Below, piece after piece: positions 43,564 through 56,508 of a DNA stretch of 64,000 nucleotides (positions are counted from its first letter, which is position 1; every line of letters begins with the position of its first letter). Where the stretch lies: contig NC_052476.1 of assembly GCF_009730915.1 (NCBI RefSeq), forward strand, positions 186,001 through 250,000, written 5' to 3'. Position numbers and translations under genes: made by a program. Below the pieces are notes generated by a model, which was given only the letters and a program-made list of their open reading frames with translations, ran no database searches and was not told the DNA's origin. This DNA is from Dioscorea cayenensis subsp. rotundata. Taxonomy: Eukaryota > Streptophyta > Magnoliopsida > Dioscoreales > Dioscoreaceae.

Positions 43564-46500
43564 ATTTTGTTAAGATATTTAGTCTAATTGAAAGGATCAT
43601 AGTTTCATCAAGATTGCAATCTGGTTGGTTCATGGTGTAGCTTAATTTATTGTGAGTTATTGATTGATTGATTTATTTTTTTAAGCTTGTCCACCTAACT
43701 TTTATGCTATCCTTTGCCACCATTTGTCTGTTATTTAGGAAAGTTAAGGCTCAATGGATCGATGAAGGTCTTTGTATGTAGAAAATAATGTGATCAGGTT
43801 ATTAACTTGCGGGATTGATATTAAGCAAATTTTGGCTATGAGGGAACTTGCATAAAGTTACAACTTTGTTCAATTTATGTTGAAAAATTAAGATTACTAA
43901 TTCCTGGAATGCTATTTTAGCATGATAATCAAAAGAGGCAGAAATAAAGTAAAAGGAGTAATATGATAATTCTGATCTTAAAGCAGCAGTCCATGAAATG
44001 AATGTGGATGTGGTCTTGATCTTGTTTGCAGTTAGGCAATTGCCTTATGAAGATGGAAGAAAAAGGCTTTTTCTTTGGAAACTTTTTCTGTTTTTACTCT
44101 TATTGATCACTATAGTTCCTCCTATTAAGTTTTTAGACTTGAAGGTTTTCTAGACTTCTAGTACATTGGAGCCATCGGGCAATGTCATGTCTATTAGAAT
44201 AACTAAATCAACAAAATAATAATATCAACTATGAATGCTATAAAATGCAACTATTTTTATGGGACTTTTGCCATATAAGTTTGTTGAATACGTAATTAGG
44301 ATTCCGGAAGTTTATCTTCTCATTAATGGGTCATAAGACCATTTAGGAAAGCTAATTAAACTGCTAAATTTACTTTGAAAATGACACCCAATCAGCTCAT
44401 CACAGCTTGCCTCTAATTACTTTGAAGTAGCATTAATTGCATCATGACAAAATCTAAGATTTCTTTTCCATATCTTTTGAGTCAAAGCATTTTGAAATTC
44501 AACACAACTACTTTAGGCGATTCTAGTATCTATTGCATCTATTTGGTGCCTAAGAATAAGGATGCACATATTATTACGGGAATGCTGAAAAACTGGATTC
44601 AATTAGCATAAACATCCTGTAATAGCCTGACCATAATAAGCATGTAGAGAATATCATGGGACTCCCTTTGCATTAGAAGCATGTAAAAACCATAATAAAC
44701 AAGTCTCAAAGCATATCTTAATAGTTGTGATTCCAAGATATGCCCGCTTTTAACTATTAATTCTTTTTTTGATAAAAGATGAATATAATATTATATTCAT
44801 AGAGTTTAGTTTCTACGTCTGGTTTGATACTGTCTTCATTTTAATACTTGATCCGGTGCATTATGAGGTCTCCCTTGCATGTTCTTCCTGTGTATTGGAT
44901 TCTTGCTGAATTCTAGCTGATAGGATACGCTTTTTCATATTCTACAAATTGCTTTGCCTGCTTATTGAATTGCTTGGGAATGGGGGAGATGTTGGTCTGA
45001 TCAAATTTGTGCTGCCATTCTTTTACTAGCGGCAGCTTGTATATATCACGCAGGGTACTGTGACTTAAACGTTGTTAATAGTTGTGTCTTCATGTATAAA
45101 GCATTTTTATGTTTAGTGCTCTCTTTGGAGTCACTTCATGGTTAAATTGTCCATTTTAGCTTGAATTCTACCCATATTAATAACTAATTGTGCTTGTCTA
45201 TGCCCCATTTGCTTCATCTGACTCAACTGCTGCTTGTAGTCTCAATTCTTAAGGTGCCTATCAACTTTTTAGTATACCTTGATGAAACATGCATTCACAT
45301 AATAGATGTTGCTTTGATGTCGATCTGAAATATCTTTTCAAATCTGCTATGGTTATGCAAATTGCTTTTGTGAAATCTCTGTTTGTTGAACAAGAATCCC
45401 ATAAATTTTGAATTATTTCACCAAGATTCTTGTCTTAGGAAATGAACTTGAGCATTTTTCCACAGAGTCCTTGTTGCAAGACTTTCTTCTTGTCCTGTAT
45501 AGTGTTTGTTAGAAGCGTTTCTTTAAGTATTGGCCCCTTCTGCTGAAGTGATAGTTATAACATGAATCTTAACACTGCTGTTTTGAGCATCTGTAGTGCA
45601 CTGTCCACCAAGTCAAAGTGATTATTTCATAATATATTTCAAAAGGCCTTATCTTTGGTTCATACAGTGCAGATGGATTTATTGATAACGTTTGTGGATT
45701 GATTGGTAATGTTTTTCACTCCAACCACTTGAGACAGAATTCAATAGAGAAAATTCAAAATTTATAACTGCTGAACCTACATTGCCCTTTTTTTCTTAGG
45801 TGAAATTGCTGAATTGTTCTCTGAACTTTATTCAAATGTTCATTTTGGTCCTTTTATTTGGATCCTGAATCACGGGAAAATGTTTACTGTTAGTCTTGTT
45901 GATGACATAGCATTTTGTCCATCTGATGGATTATTTTAGTTCTTAAAGTAGTTGAGGTGTTACGGAAGGACCAAAATGAGCATATTATATGTAGTTTAGA
46001 GAGCAAATCAAAATATAGTTTGGGTTAAAAGTGGGTTCATTTGTGCAGTTCCTTCTATACTAAAAGTGAACATATCTGGATATTGTTTAAGATTAAAATG
46101 AACATTTGGGTATGGTTCAAGAACCAATAGACCTTTTTCCCATTGAACCACTCTGTGACATTGTCATTTGTAGATGATGGAGCAACAGTATGTTGGTTGT
46201 AGTTAGCCGATACAAACTGCTCTTCATCTTGCTTCTGCTTCTCTCCATTTGCGCAAATGCCAAGTTGTTATACTTTTCATCTTTGGCCGAGTTCTTACTT
46301 ATTGAACTTCTGATTACAGGTAGTAATGGCCATGAAATCTGAGGGCGGACAACAGGCTGTTTTCGAGACACTGCACCGTGCTCGTGAGCTTTACAGAAGC
46401 AGACTCCAAGCGAATGCTGCAGCAGACGAACTAGCCTCATTGTTTGCAGAGTGTGCCATAGCCGAAGCCAAACCTGCGGCTTCCAACCCCCCACCATCAA

Positions 46501-46682
46501 ACATGGTCAGGGCATCATTACATTTACAAGAATCTGCCGATAACTCCATACTAGCAATGAGTGGTCGAAAGCAGATCATGCTTGATGCCTTCGCCGACGG
46601 AAGCAGTTTCATTTGTTTGCAATGCGGCGGTCTCGTCAGTAATCTTCGCAAGGATGAACATCAAGCTTACTGGTGTGACTAA
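43036..46682 (+). CDS. Plant-conserved small protein with C-terminal CxxC-H-C motif
   Basis: Two exons (43036-43182 and 46320-46682) join at a phase-0 GT-AG intron of 3.1 kb, giving 169 residues. The N-terminal 25 residues are acidic and Gly/Ala-rich. About 30-95 is a helical segment ([20 protein letters not shown], then [20 protein letters not shown]) whose repeated helices recall TPR-like packing. The C-terminus [20 protein letters not shown] ends with Cys-Asp. The spacing C148-x2-C151-x11-H163-x4-C168 suggests a zinc-binding treble clef. I recognise the pattern as a conserved plant protein of unknown function and give no role. The leader from about 42930 is GC-rich compared with its surroundings. 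A GT microsatellite (about 43525-43559) lies in the intron. Confidence 0.8.
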
Positions 46683-48155
46683 AATACTCTTTGTTGCTGT
46701 ATAGCTATTTCAAACTTTTTGTACTGATTTGATTTCCTTACAAACAATTTAACAAACTTTATCTACTTTGTAATTTTGCTGATCCTGTGATATTTCTTTT
46801 TCTTTTTGTTTTCTTTTATAAAAAATGATTTCATAGTAATTCTGAAGCATGAGTTCTTCATGAGGTATTTTTTAGATCAGATCTTTCTCAATACAATTCA
46901 AGTAAAATGTAAAGCATTCCGAAAGTAAGAAGTCTTTGGATGTTTTTAGATGTAAATTTCAATTAAGTTTTATAAATTTAGAAAGTTCTGTATTGTGAAT
47001 TAGTGTAAGAAAAAGAGGCAATAAACCTTAAACTAAATGGAAAAACTTAATCAAGTATTATATACAAAAATATTTTTTTTATTTAATTTTGTAAGATTTT
47101 GAACCGTATGTGATTGAGAGATTATAATTCACTTTTTGAGTCTCCCTGCATGAGCTTCACGTGAGTGATACTCTCGCTCTCCCTTCGCGATTGCGATAGT
47201 GGGAGTCTTTTATTACTAGGAGGCCACTGCTCACCGTAACTCAGCAGATCTCTGTCTTTGTATATCCTTTTATTTTCTACTTGTCATTTTGTCATAAAAA
47301 GATTTTTATACATTTTAACATCTAGTTTTGCCATTAAGTCACATTTTGATCATTTTGGATTTGAATTTTACAAGGCTCACTAAATATTGATAAAAATAAC
47401 ATGAACACAATAGCTGGTTCACATTTACAAACCCTAATCTTTATACGCAAACAAACAAATAAACCCTAATTCTGCCCACCACCTTTGCCCTAGAGGCAAG
47501 CCAACAACCACTTCCATTATTTATGATCTTATCCTCCAAAATAAAGATAAATAAATAAATAATAAAAATCTCCAACCCTAGCCTCTCCCTCCTGTCACAT
47601 GCCACTAAAAACCATCGAACATGTCCAACATCAAAAGATGACCACCATTCATTTCCAAAGAAAAAGAATATGACCACCAATCCAATAATAATACTCCCCC
47701 ACCACCACCGACACACTCACACAAGAAATTCCCTTTCCAAACACTCCAAACCAACCCACAAATTCACACACACACACACATATACATAGCATTATTCTCA
47801 CATATAATGAGCAATTAATAATGTCTAAGAAAAACAAATAAAAAAATATTTTTCAACAGTACCTTAACACAAATCGAATAATAGAAAATTTTCACACATC
47901 ACAATAATGATACCAGAAAAGAAATTAAATGCTTACAAGTTACAACACCAAACCACAATTTTTTCCCTTATTTTTTTTTTCCACTCAAATCCATATAATA
48001 TATATATATGAAAATTAAAAATTTTCATAAAATGAAGTAGAATCCTTCAATAATAATCTCTTTGAGAGCAAGATTAACCAAAAACAAACACACAATTAAA
48101 CAAAGCAAACTTAATTAATATACATTTATCATCATGATTAAGAATTTTTACTTAG
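46683..48155. other. Intergenic DNA, no gene seen
   Basis: This holds the 3' UTR of the small CxxC protein gene and AT-rich DNA with A-rich and CA microsatellite pieces (about 47766-47781), then the 3' side of the LRR gene. Open frames on the minus strand here are low-complexity and unsupported. Confidence 0.55.
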
Positions 48156-49515
48156 TTAATTATCTTTCTTAGCTAAAGCAGAGTAAGAGACATAGCTCGC
48201 CGGAGAAGGCCGTTTTTTCTCCACCATTCTTCTCCCCGGAACCGACCGGAAAGGCGGCGAAGGCCGAACAAGATCACCACCATCATGATGATCACTTCCA
48301 TGGCCGGAATGAAGACTGCATGGAATATGAATACTCAAAGGACAAAATTTAGGCTTCATAAAAAACCATGCACACTCCTCCACCGTCCGTTGCTCCGGCA
48401 AGCCTGGGAATGCAGTTTCGCCGGACATCAAGCTCACCGGACTTTATCAAAGGCCAACAACTTATTCCTAAAGAAGTAAAGTAGTTGCCTGACAAAGAAA
48501 AGTTGGCCAAGTGTCCAAACTTGGCCAACCTACAAACAACATCAGGAACACGGCCGTAGAGATAGTTGTTAGCAAGGTTGAGCTGTTCTATGCTTTGAAG
48601 ACAAGCAAAAGACCAAGGAATTGGGCCGGTGAGCAAGTTGTCACCGGCGTCGAAGACGGTGGCTATGCGGAGAAGTCCTATCTGATAAGGAAGGCAGCCT
48701 GAGAGCTTGTTGTGAAGGAAGAGGACTTCAGCGAGAGTATCAGCTGCATTGCATAGTGAGGCTGGGATTGTGCCTGTGAAGCCATTGTTGGCGAGAGTTA
48801 AGTAAGCGACTGGTGAGTTGCCGAGGTTTTGAGGGAGAGTTTGGCCGAAGAGGTTGTTGTTTAAGAATAAAACATCAAGATCTTTTGAGAAAAGAAAGGA
48901 AGGAACAGTGCCGGAGAATTGGTTGTATCGAAGATCAAGAAAGGTTAATTGTGAAAGAGGGAGTAAAGAAGTGGAAGGGAATGGACCGGAGAACTTGTTA
49001 TTGGAAATGTCAAACTCGTAGAAATAAGGGAGGGAGGTGAGGTTGGGGAGGTTGCCGGAGAAGAAGTTGGAATTGGCGTGGAAGAGAGAGAGGTCAGGGA
49101 GGTTGTCAATGAAGCCGGAGAGAGTTGGAGCTGAGAGGTGGAAGTTGTTGAAGTCTATGGAGAAGATGGTGGGAGTTTGAGGGGAGTATGGAGGGGAGGC
49201 ACAGTAGAAGCCTTTGTACGTGCATGGGAGGAAGCCAGTCCATGTGGACGTGATATTTAGGGGATCAGATGTTATGGTTTGTTTGAAACGTTGGATGACT
49301 AGGTATGCATAGTATTGTTTGAGGTTTGGGAAGTCTGAAGGTTGGGGTTCATTGCAGGAGCATGAATTTGGTGGAGATGGTGATGGTGATGGAGTTCCGG
49401 TGCCGATACCAATACTGATACCTGGACCGGTACCAATACTGATATTGAGGGAGATGGAGGGAGTGAGAGCTTGGAAGAGGAGGAGGAGGAGGAGGAGGAT
49501 GGAGATGGGAGTCAT
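48156..49515 (-). pseudogene. Secreted LRR protein gene (At4g06744-like), frameshifted near 3' end
   Basis: The ATG opens a 388-residue frame to a stop at 48349. It has a signal peptide (MTPISILLLLLLLF), a Ser/Pro-rich linker (about 38-50), a Cys-containing cap (NSCSCNEPQPSDFPNLKQYY), then about nine extracellular LRRs (FLDLRYNQFSGTVP, YLTLANNGFTGTIP). This is the layout of plant cell-wall LRR proteins related to the LRX N-terminus. After RRNCIP the frame turns into unlikely residues. The next frame over (48437 to 48156) carries the expected ending GLPEQRTVEECAWFFMKPKF and then a basic tail. One extra base in the GGG run at 48406-48408 (+ strand) explains this. It is either a real frameshift or an assembly error. 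A LINE lies just upstream in the same orientation. Confidence 0.7.
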
Positions 49516-49619
49516 GGAAGTAAAATTAGGAGAAAGGGGATGATGGAAGGAGAGGGGGAGTGTGTTTGGGTTAGACCCGCATGTTTTTGAGTGTTTTAGT
49601 TTTGTCTTTGTTTGTGTTT

Positions 49620-52600
49620 GTGGGGGAGTGTTTGTGTTGTTTAATCAACTTCATAAGCCAATATGGTTTCTCCATACCCAAGTAGAATAAAGATAGTTGA
49701 GCCGAATTGATGCCATGACCAGCCAAAGCACTAGCAATTCTTTTCCAGGGAGGTGGAATGATATCAATCTTGTGATTATTCAACATGCTTAACTTAGCCT
49801 TTAAAGAGTCAAAAGAGTCCTTATGGCGCCAGTATATCAACTCATCAGTATACAGAATTGCCTTCCAAATGTCATCCGAGCTGATGTAAATATGAGAACA
49901 CCTATCACGAGCAGCAATACACTGATGGAGAGCCAAATGCAGTGCTAATAAACCAATGTCTAGTCATCCATTGAACAAATAGGGTGGCCAAACCTGCACA
50001 ACAAATAACACCATTGGAATCAAGCGTAACAAAACCAATACCACCCTTACTTGAAGCCTCATTCCAAGCAGCCGCCGAGAAAATGCCCAACTAACCAGGA
50101 CTGGGCCTGTTCTGCATAATATAGCATCTCATTTTATGATTGTTAGGCTTCATAGAAAATTCTTTCACCTGCATCACAACTGCATAAGCACTTTTGAGGA
50201 TATCAGGTTTATCCTGTCTGAACACAAAATTGCATCTACATTTCCAAATCTGCCACAAAGTGGCAGCAATTAAAGAAGCCAGAAATTTAGAGTTCTCATA
50301 AGAATGAAAGTCAAGCCATTGACCTCTAACAAATAAATCCAGTAAATTAGTCTTAACATTAGCAATAATTTCCACCATTCACCAAATTTTGATGCTAATA
50401 AAACAATGACTAAAAAGATGAATAGCCGATTTTAAGATCAAACCACAAAACTTACAAGGATCAGGAGGGCCAAGATTCATATGATAAAGAAATTCATATG
50501 TCTTGATCTTACCATGATTCAAAAGCCAGAAGAAGTCGTTCTTGGTTTTTGGGGCGATGTGAAGCTTCGAAATGTTAGACCAACCATTCCAGTCAGTGTT
50601 CTCAACATGTTTGTTCATCAGGAAAAGTGTAAACAGAGGCAGTAATCTTGTTACCTTGCGATGCAGGGAACCAAATCCAATGATTATTCTCCTCAGTGTT
50701 GATCTCCCCATAAGACAAGATGGGAGAATCCCAATTGAACCCAAACATAGTATTCAAAGCATTCAAATTCAAGGATGAGTTAGTTAACAAATCATCAATT
50801 TTGAGATTATCCAGATTAAGATCCATATTAATAAAAACCGGTTTAAAAGTAATAGGAATGTCAAACATCCAAGGATGATGCCAGAAAGAAGTAAGGACCA
50901 GATTGAGAGTTTTGATCCACAGATAAGTTTTAAGAACATAAGCAGTAATATTCAAACCTTTGAAAAAAGCCGAACAGTTAGGAGGGGTGTTCAAAGACCA
51001 AAAATTGGGATCCCCATATTTCAAGTATAAGATATCAACCCATAAAGCATCTTGCTTATTAAGAAAATTAAAAAGATTCTTTGCCATTAAAGAGTGTTTA
51101 ACTTTAAGCAGATTTCTTATGCCGAGACCCCCCTCAGACTTGCAAGATGTAACCGTGTCCCAACTCACTAAAGGCATACCTTTACCAAGATCAGAATTGG
51201 CCCAAAGGAATTTCCTAACAATGCTGGAGAGCTTAGTAAGAACAGTGTCAGGAATAGGATAAACTGAAAGGTAATAAATGGGGCTGGCCATCAAAATGCT
51301 ATTAATGAGTATAGACTTGCCAGCTTTAGACAAATGAGCCTTGTCCCACTCAGCAATAGCCAAGTTCATACGGTTAATCATGGAATCAAAATGAGCTGTA
51401 GCAAGACGCTTATGGGAGATAAGAACTCCAAGATAAGTAAAAGGAACTTTGCCAAGTCTGAAGTTTAGAATCTTGCAAATTCTGGTAGAAACCTGATTAT
51501 TAAACCATTCTGGAAAGTAAATCTCTGATTTGAGTTTATTGGGAAACTGACCAGTGAGATGGGCATACATGGTTAAACAAAAGCAAATATTCCTAGCAGA
51601 CTTCCTAGAAGCAGCAGAGACTAACATAAGATCATCGGCATACATGAGATGGTTAAAATTATTTCTTAATCTACTGGAAAAACCCGGAATAAGATCAAGA
51701 GACCTAGCTTTGTTGAGAATCGCAACCAAATTTAAAGCTACCAAACTAAATAAGTAAGGAGATAGAGGATCACCTTAACGAACACCCCTAGACGATTGAA
51801 ACCAGTCAGAAGGTTTCCAATTAAGTGTATCATAAGCCTTCTCAATATCTACTTTGACAAGCATCCTACGGGGGAAGCACTTCTCATAGTTAATAGAATG
51901 AATCATTTCCTGAACCGCAATAATATTATCAACAGGAGAATGACTTGACACAAAGCCACTCTGCTCTTTACCAACTAAAAAAGAAATCACATCTTTAATA
52001 CGATTGGCCAGAATCTTAGTAATAATCTTATAAGCCACATTACATAAGGAGATAGGACGAAAATCAGACGCCAATTTAGGGTGATCTTTTTTGGGAATTA
52101 AAGTAATGTAAGTCTTACCCCAAGCTCTAGGCATCACAGCATTATCGAAGAAGTTAGTATAGATCTCATCTTTGGTGACAGGTCTGGTTAAAGACAATTG
52201 TTGATCTGATGATAAAGTAGGCAAGTCAGGGGGAAGGGCCTTCAAAAACCAGTTAAGAGGCCTAGCATCAGGATTATTCCAAAGAGAATTAAAGTGCCCA
52301 ACCAACATATTATCAATAGAATGAGAATCAAAGCATTCCCTGCCATTATGATCAGTGAGATGTGTGATGGAATTATGGTATCTACGAATCCTTACACTTC
52401 TGTGAAAGAAGGAAGAATTCATATCCCCACCCATGATCCAATTTAATCTAGACTTCTGAGTCTACCTACTGTAATATTGTCTCAACAAAGCTCTGTAATT
52501 ATTTTGCAGGCTCCTATAAGAATCCAAATTACTATTAGAGCTTAACATATCATTGACCTCTAGAGCTTGGAGTTGGACTTCAGTGTTTTTAATAACCTTA

Positions 52601-53554
52601 TCTAGATTACCCAAACCATATTGTCTATTAGAACAGACCCTTTCCAGAACATGATGGAATGCATGCATAGGTGAGGAATGAGCAGAAGCAAAGAGAGCTT
52701 GTCTAATGATAAAGATATAATCAACATGTTCCAACCAATAATTTTCAAAATGAAAAATACGACGGGTATTAAAATTGATCTTAGCCATATTAATGAGCAT
52801 AGGAGAATGGTCCGAGAAAATCTCAGGAAGATACCTGATATGTATAGAGTAAGAGCAAGCTAACCAAGAATCATTGACTAAGCATCTGTCCAGTCTAGCA
52901 CAACGACGCGCAAGACCACGCTGACCGTTATACCAAGAAAAAGTTGCTCCAGAAAACCTGACATCAATAAGATTATTATCAGCAATAAATTTAGAAAAAT
53001 AAGAAGCCTTTCTAGCATAGTAGTAGAAACTATTTCCCTTGTGCTCTGATGGAGTGATAATATCATTAAAATCTCCCAAAAGAATCCAAGGCAGATTCAA
53101 TTTGGAAACCAGCGAAAGTCCTTTCCAGATTTTCCTCTATAAATTAATCTGATGAGCATTATAAACCACCAAAATAATCCAAGGATGGTTAGCAGAGAAA
53201 GAAAAAAATAAAATGAAGCACTCAACGAGAGTGGGCCACAGGTGTAATCCTGCCTAAATTCTTGGGCCAAAGGATGATGATCCCTCCAAAATAACCATCT
53301 GCAGGGATAGCTACCCAATTCCAATATCTGGCAAACTGATTACAAAACCGGAAGGCACGGTCACAATTAGCTCTAGTCTCCACCAAAGCAAGCATATCAA
53401 TATTGTTCTCTTGAAAGAGTCGTCTGATTTTGAAAATTTTATCTTTGCCAGTGGAGCCCCTACAGTTCCAACCTAAGATATTAAATTTTCCTGTCATGAG
53501 AAATATAGAGAGATCAACCACACAATGGAAAGAAAAATAGATTAACATAAGCAA
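49620..53554 (-). pseudogene. LINE ORF2: endonuclease, reverse transcriptase, RNase H
   Basis: The endonuclease starts with NILGWNCRG, then LVETRA, ILLGDFNDI, FTW-like FSWYNGQ and SDHSPM. The reverse transcriptase shows ITLIPKK, DFRPISLCNVAYKIITKI, SGFVSSHSPVDN, VDIEKAYDTLNW and the catalytic MYADD (51645-51631). The conserved RQGDPLSP reads R-stop-GDPLSP because of a TAA at 51775-51777. A zf-RVT CxxC segment (KTKNDFFWLLNHGKI, CKFCG) and a plant-type RNase H (WNEASSKGGIGFV) follow. Other stops lie near 52445 and between 53222 and 53100. It no longer encodes a working enzyme. Confidence 0.9.
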
Positions 53555-54155
53555 AAAAAAGGGCTGAAATAAAACGATTAAAATGAGGTTGAATGACCAC
53601 GGGAAACCCGAATAGGGTCCCCATCATCACTCTTCCCTAGTCTTCCTTTCTTTTGAGAAATTGTAGACAAGGCATTCCCTTTCCGAACCAGGTTCTCTTT
53701 CCGAAGTCCCTCTTGGTACATGCTTAGTGTAGTCGAGTCTTCCACTTCATCCTCCATTTCTATACCCTCTTAGGACCCACTGGATTCAGACATGGAACCT
53801 TCCGAGCCCTCCGACTCAATTTCATCCTCAGAGAGGATGCTCTCCAAATTTTCCACTGCTCATGGGTGAGGATACATCTCCTTGTCGGGTTTATGCGGGT
53901 GATCATCAATATTTATGAGGAGGGTTGGAGATCGCTTTGGTTCCTCCACTAATGAAGAAACACCCAGAGACTTCTCGCTTTTCTTTAATATACTTGCAGA
54001 GAAAAGTTGACCAGAAACAGATCCCGACGCCTCGATCAGAATGCATTTCCCTTTCTTAACCTGTTTCAAAAGGCCTGGGGAGTCACGAGATTCCAACTGT
54101 AGCTCTACATTGGGAACCTACGCAACAGGGGCATTATAAGTTTCCAAAGCAGAGA

Positions 54156-55393
54156 TCATAGCATGGGAAGGAGATAAAATCTATGAATGGTCCGGGATTT
54201 GAGAGACGTTAGGCTTGAGGTCAAGAGAAGTCTCCATGTGAATAGAAGAAGGCACCGAACGGTCAGAAACATGAGATGAGAAGCCACCCCTACCTCTTCC
54301 CACCGGGCGTGATGACCACCACGTGTCCTCCCTGAATTACCCTTGCCATCCACGTGTTTCCCATTGGAGTCACCATCATAAATAGCATCAATTCTATCGC
54401 CCTGATGCACGTGAGTCCCACGTGTGGAGGAGAACCTAGCCCCTCGGCCGCGTCCCTTGTTCCTCCAGCGAGTAACTAGCATCCAAGAACCAAATTCCTG
54501 TGCATCATTACTAACCAGAGTATTCTCCGAATCAACCATGGGCCCGACTATAATCTGCCTGACTTGTGATCCCTCCGGCATTGACCTAAGTAAGTTTGGA
54601 AGAATGCCGCCATCAGTGGCCTCCTTTATATCCTGGTCCTCCGGTGAGCCTCCAGGTCGGCGGCTACAACCATTGGCACCATGACCAACCAAACCACAAA
54701 GATAGCAGAAAGTGGGCAATCGCTCATAGAGGATCACCACAAACACTTTACAGTCACAATCCTCCAACCAAAAGCCTCTTTTTAATGACATGCAAGGTCG
54801 AGCTCAACACAAACCCTAGCATAACGAGCTCTTGACAAGGAGAGAGTAAACTCATCAACCTTTAACAGCTTGCCGATGGACTCCATAATACTCTCCAAAG
54901 ATTCACCATCCCATAGTTCGACTAGTAGATTGTGGAGCTGAATCCACACCATTGCTTTTGTGAGCTTAGTATGAGCTGGTTCAAAATAGGGCTGCCAAGG
55001 CATCAATTGTAGTGTAAGACCAATAACTGTCCAGGGTCCCCCAAAAAGGAGCTGTTGTTTAGTAGACTCAGTTTCACAACGGATGAGAAGATAACCATTT
55101 GGCATATCAGAAATATGAACAATACCATAGGGTTTCCAAGGCCCAAAAGAGTAGATATTACCGTCTCAAAAGGAGGAGATTTGCCAAATAACTTGCCATA
55201 CAATGCAAGCTAAAACCTCCTGTGAGCTCTATGCTTTGTCTCTATGTCCACTTGAACCGTATCCTTGACCAACGCTTTGAGCTTAGCTAACATCATCTCA
55301 TCAAGAGGAGCCGCCATAGCCGGATGTTCATGGATAGCGCCGGCAATGTCCACCTAGGAAGGAGGAGGAGGGGGTTCACCAGTGGAAGTCATT
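54156..55393 (-). pseudogene. LINE ORF1, gag-like with CCHC zinc knuckle
   Basis: The ATG at 55393 is followed by stops after about ten codons and again near 55212. Further on, GPWTVIGLTLQLMPWQPYF and AMVWIQLHNL fit the plant LINE ORF1 RNA-binding domain (DUF4283-like). A CCHC knuckle (CYLCGLVGHGANGC) lies at about 54707-54666. A frame break near 54790 separates the two halves. It is broken. Confidence 0.85.
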
Positions 55394-55552
55394 ATCTTTA
55401 GGATATAATGGGCTTGTCATTGTTGATGGTAGGTTCATATCCAAGAAAAGAAGATATCCAAGGATGAGTGTTGAGAAAGAGTTGGTTTTGAGATTGAAGC
55501 TCTACTATCTTGAAATGATGTATATAAAAATTATATATATATATATATATAG

Positions 55553-55735
55553 TAGTGGTTTCTCAATTTGGCCGTGAGTGGGCAACCTAGGGTTCAAAAA
55601 CCCTAGGTCTATTCATTCATTATTTAGTAGGACCAAATATGTAGCAGTGGTTTCTCAATTTGACTGTGAGACGGGTTCAAAACCCTGGGCCTATTCATCC
55701 ATTGTCTATTAGAACCAAATATTATATATTGGATT
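55553..55735. repeat. Tandem duplication of about 88 bp
   Basis: Two copies (about 55553-55640 and 55641-55735) share GTGGTTTCTCAATTTG, GGGTTCAAAA and CCTATTCATYCATT. The GGTTCAAAACCC part resembles a tRNA B box, so the unit could be SINE-related, but no A box is clear. Confidence 0.6.
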
Positions 55736-56168
55736 TTAATATGGGTTCTCTATATATAAAAAAGAGTTGTATTTTTGTATCCCTCTAACCATCTCTCTAA
55801 AATTGCATAACAAGGGATTTACTATTATGGGGTTATATTATCTGATATATTATCTTGAGTATATGCACATGGTAGATCTTGATTATCTCACTATTAGTTT
55901 GTCCCACATGGTAAATGTTTAGAAGGTCATTAAACCACTATAACCAGTGCACTTTTATATTTGTTTGTCCATTTAACATCTTTAAGTGGGGGGTGTTTGT
56001 CACTAATTTATATATAAAAAAATTATTAAGTAGTATTAAGGTAATCCATGTACATGTTTTTTTATTAAAGATTTGTAGAAGATGGAGAAGAATAGTATGG
56101 CAAACAGATATAACTATGGTAGTGCATAAGCAATAGAAGACGTATGCTACCTGATTTTATAATTTTAA

Positions 56169-56436
56169 GGTTTAATTACCAGATTAGTCCTTTTATTATA
56201 GTGAAAGTGCCCTTTCAGTCCCCATATTATTTTTTATCCTTCTGGGATCCCTCTATTTTACTATTTAGTGAAATACAAGTCCTTCCCCCTCATATCATTT
56301 GTCCCTAGAAGGTCTCTAAGAAGGACTTATATTTCACTAAATGGTAAAATAAAAAGATCTCAGAAGGACAAAAAATAATATGGAGACTGAAAGGGCACTT
56401 TCACTATAATAGAGGGACCAATTAGGTAATTAAACC
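56169..56436. mobile_element. Mutator-type foldback MITE with 9-bp TSD
   Basis: This 268-bp element is almost wholly an inverted repeat. It starts GGTTTAATTACC and ends GGTAATTAAACC, with arms of about 115 bases and a loop near 56290-56325. It is flanked on both sides by TAATTTTAA (56160-56168 and 56437-56445). A 9-bp target duplication is typical of Mutator-like elements. Confidence 0.8.
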
Positions 56437-56508
56437 TAATTTTAATAAAGAGAATGGTAAATGAGATTTTTGAGAACGTGTTGATCGGCCAAGAGAATGA
56501 ATTGGGGT

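Larger units (their letters stand above)
49590..55395 (-). mobile_element. Decayed L1-type LINE retrotransposon
   Basis: Read on the minus strand this is a nearly full-length plant LINE: a gag-like ORF1 (55393-54156), an endonuclease (53554-52462), a reverse transcriptase (52434-50602), a zf-RVT segment (about 50744-50379) and an RNase H segment (about 50090-49620). All parts are in the usual order. Several in-frame stops and small shifts show it is dead, but order and motifs are clear, so it is not very old. I found no clear poly(A) tail or target duplication; the 3' end near 49590 is A-rich on the minus strand. The 5' end may reach 55500. Confidence 0.9.
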
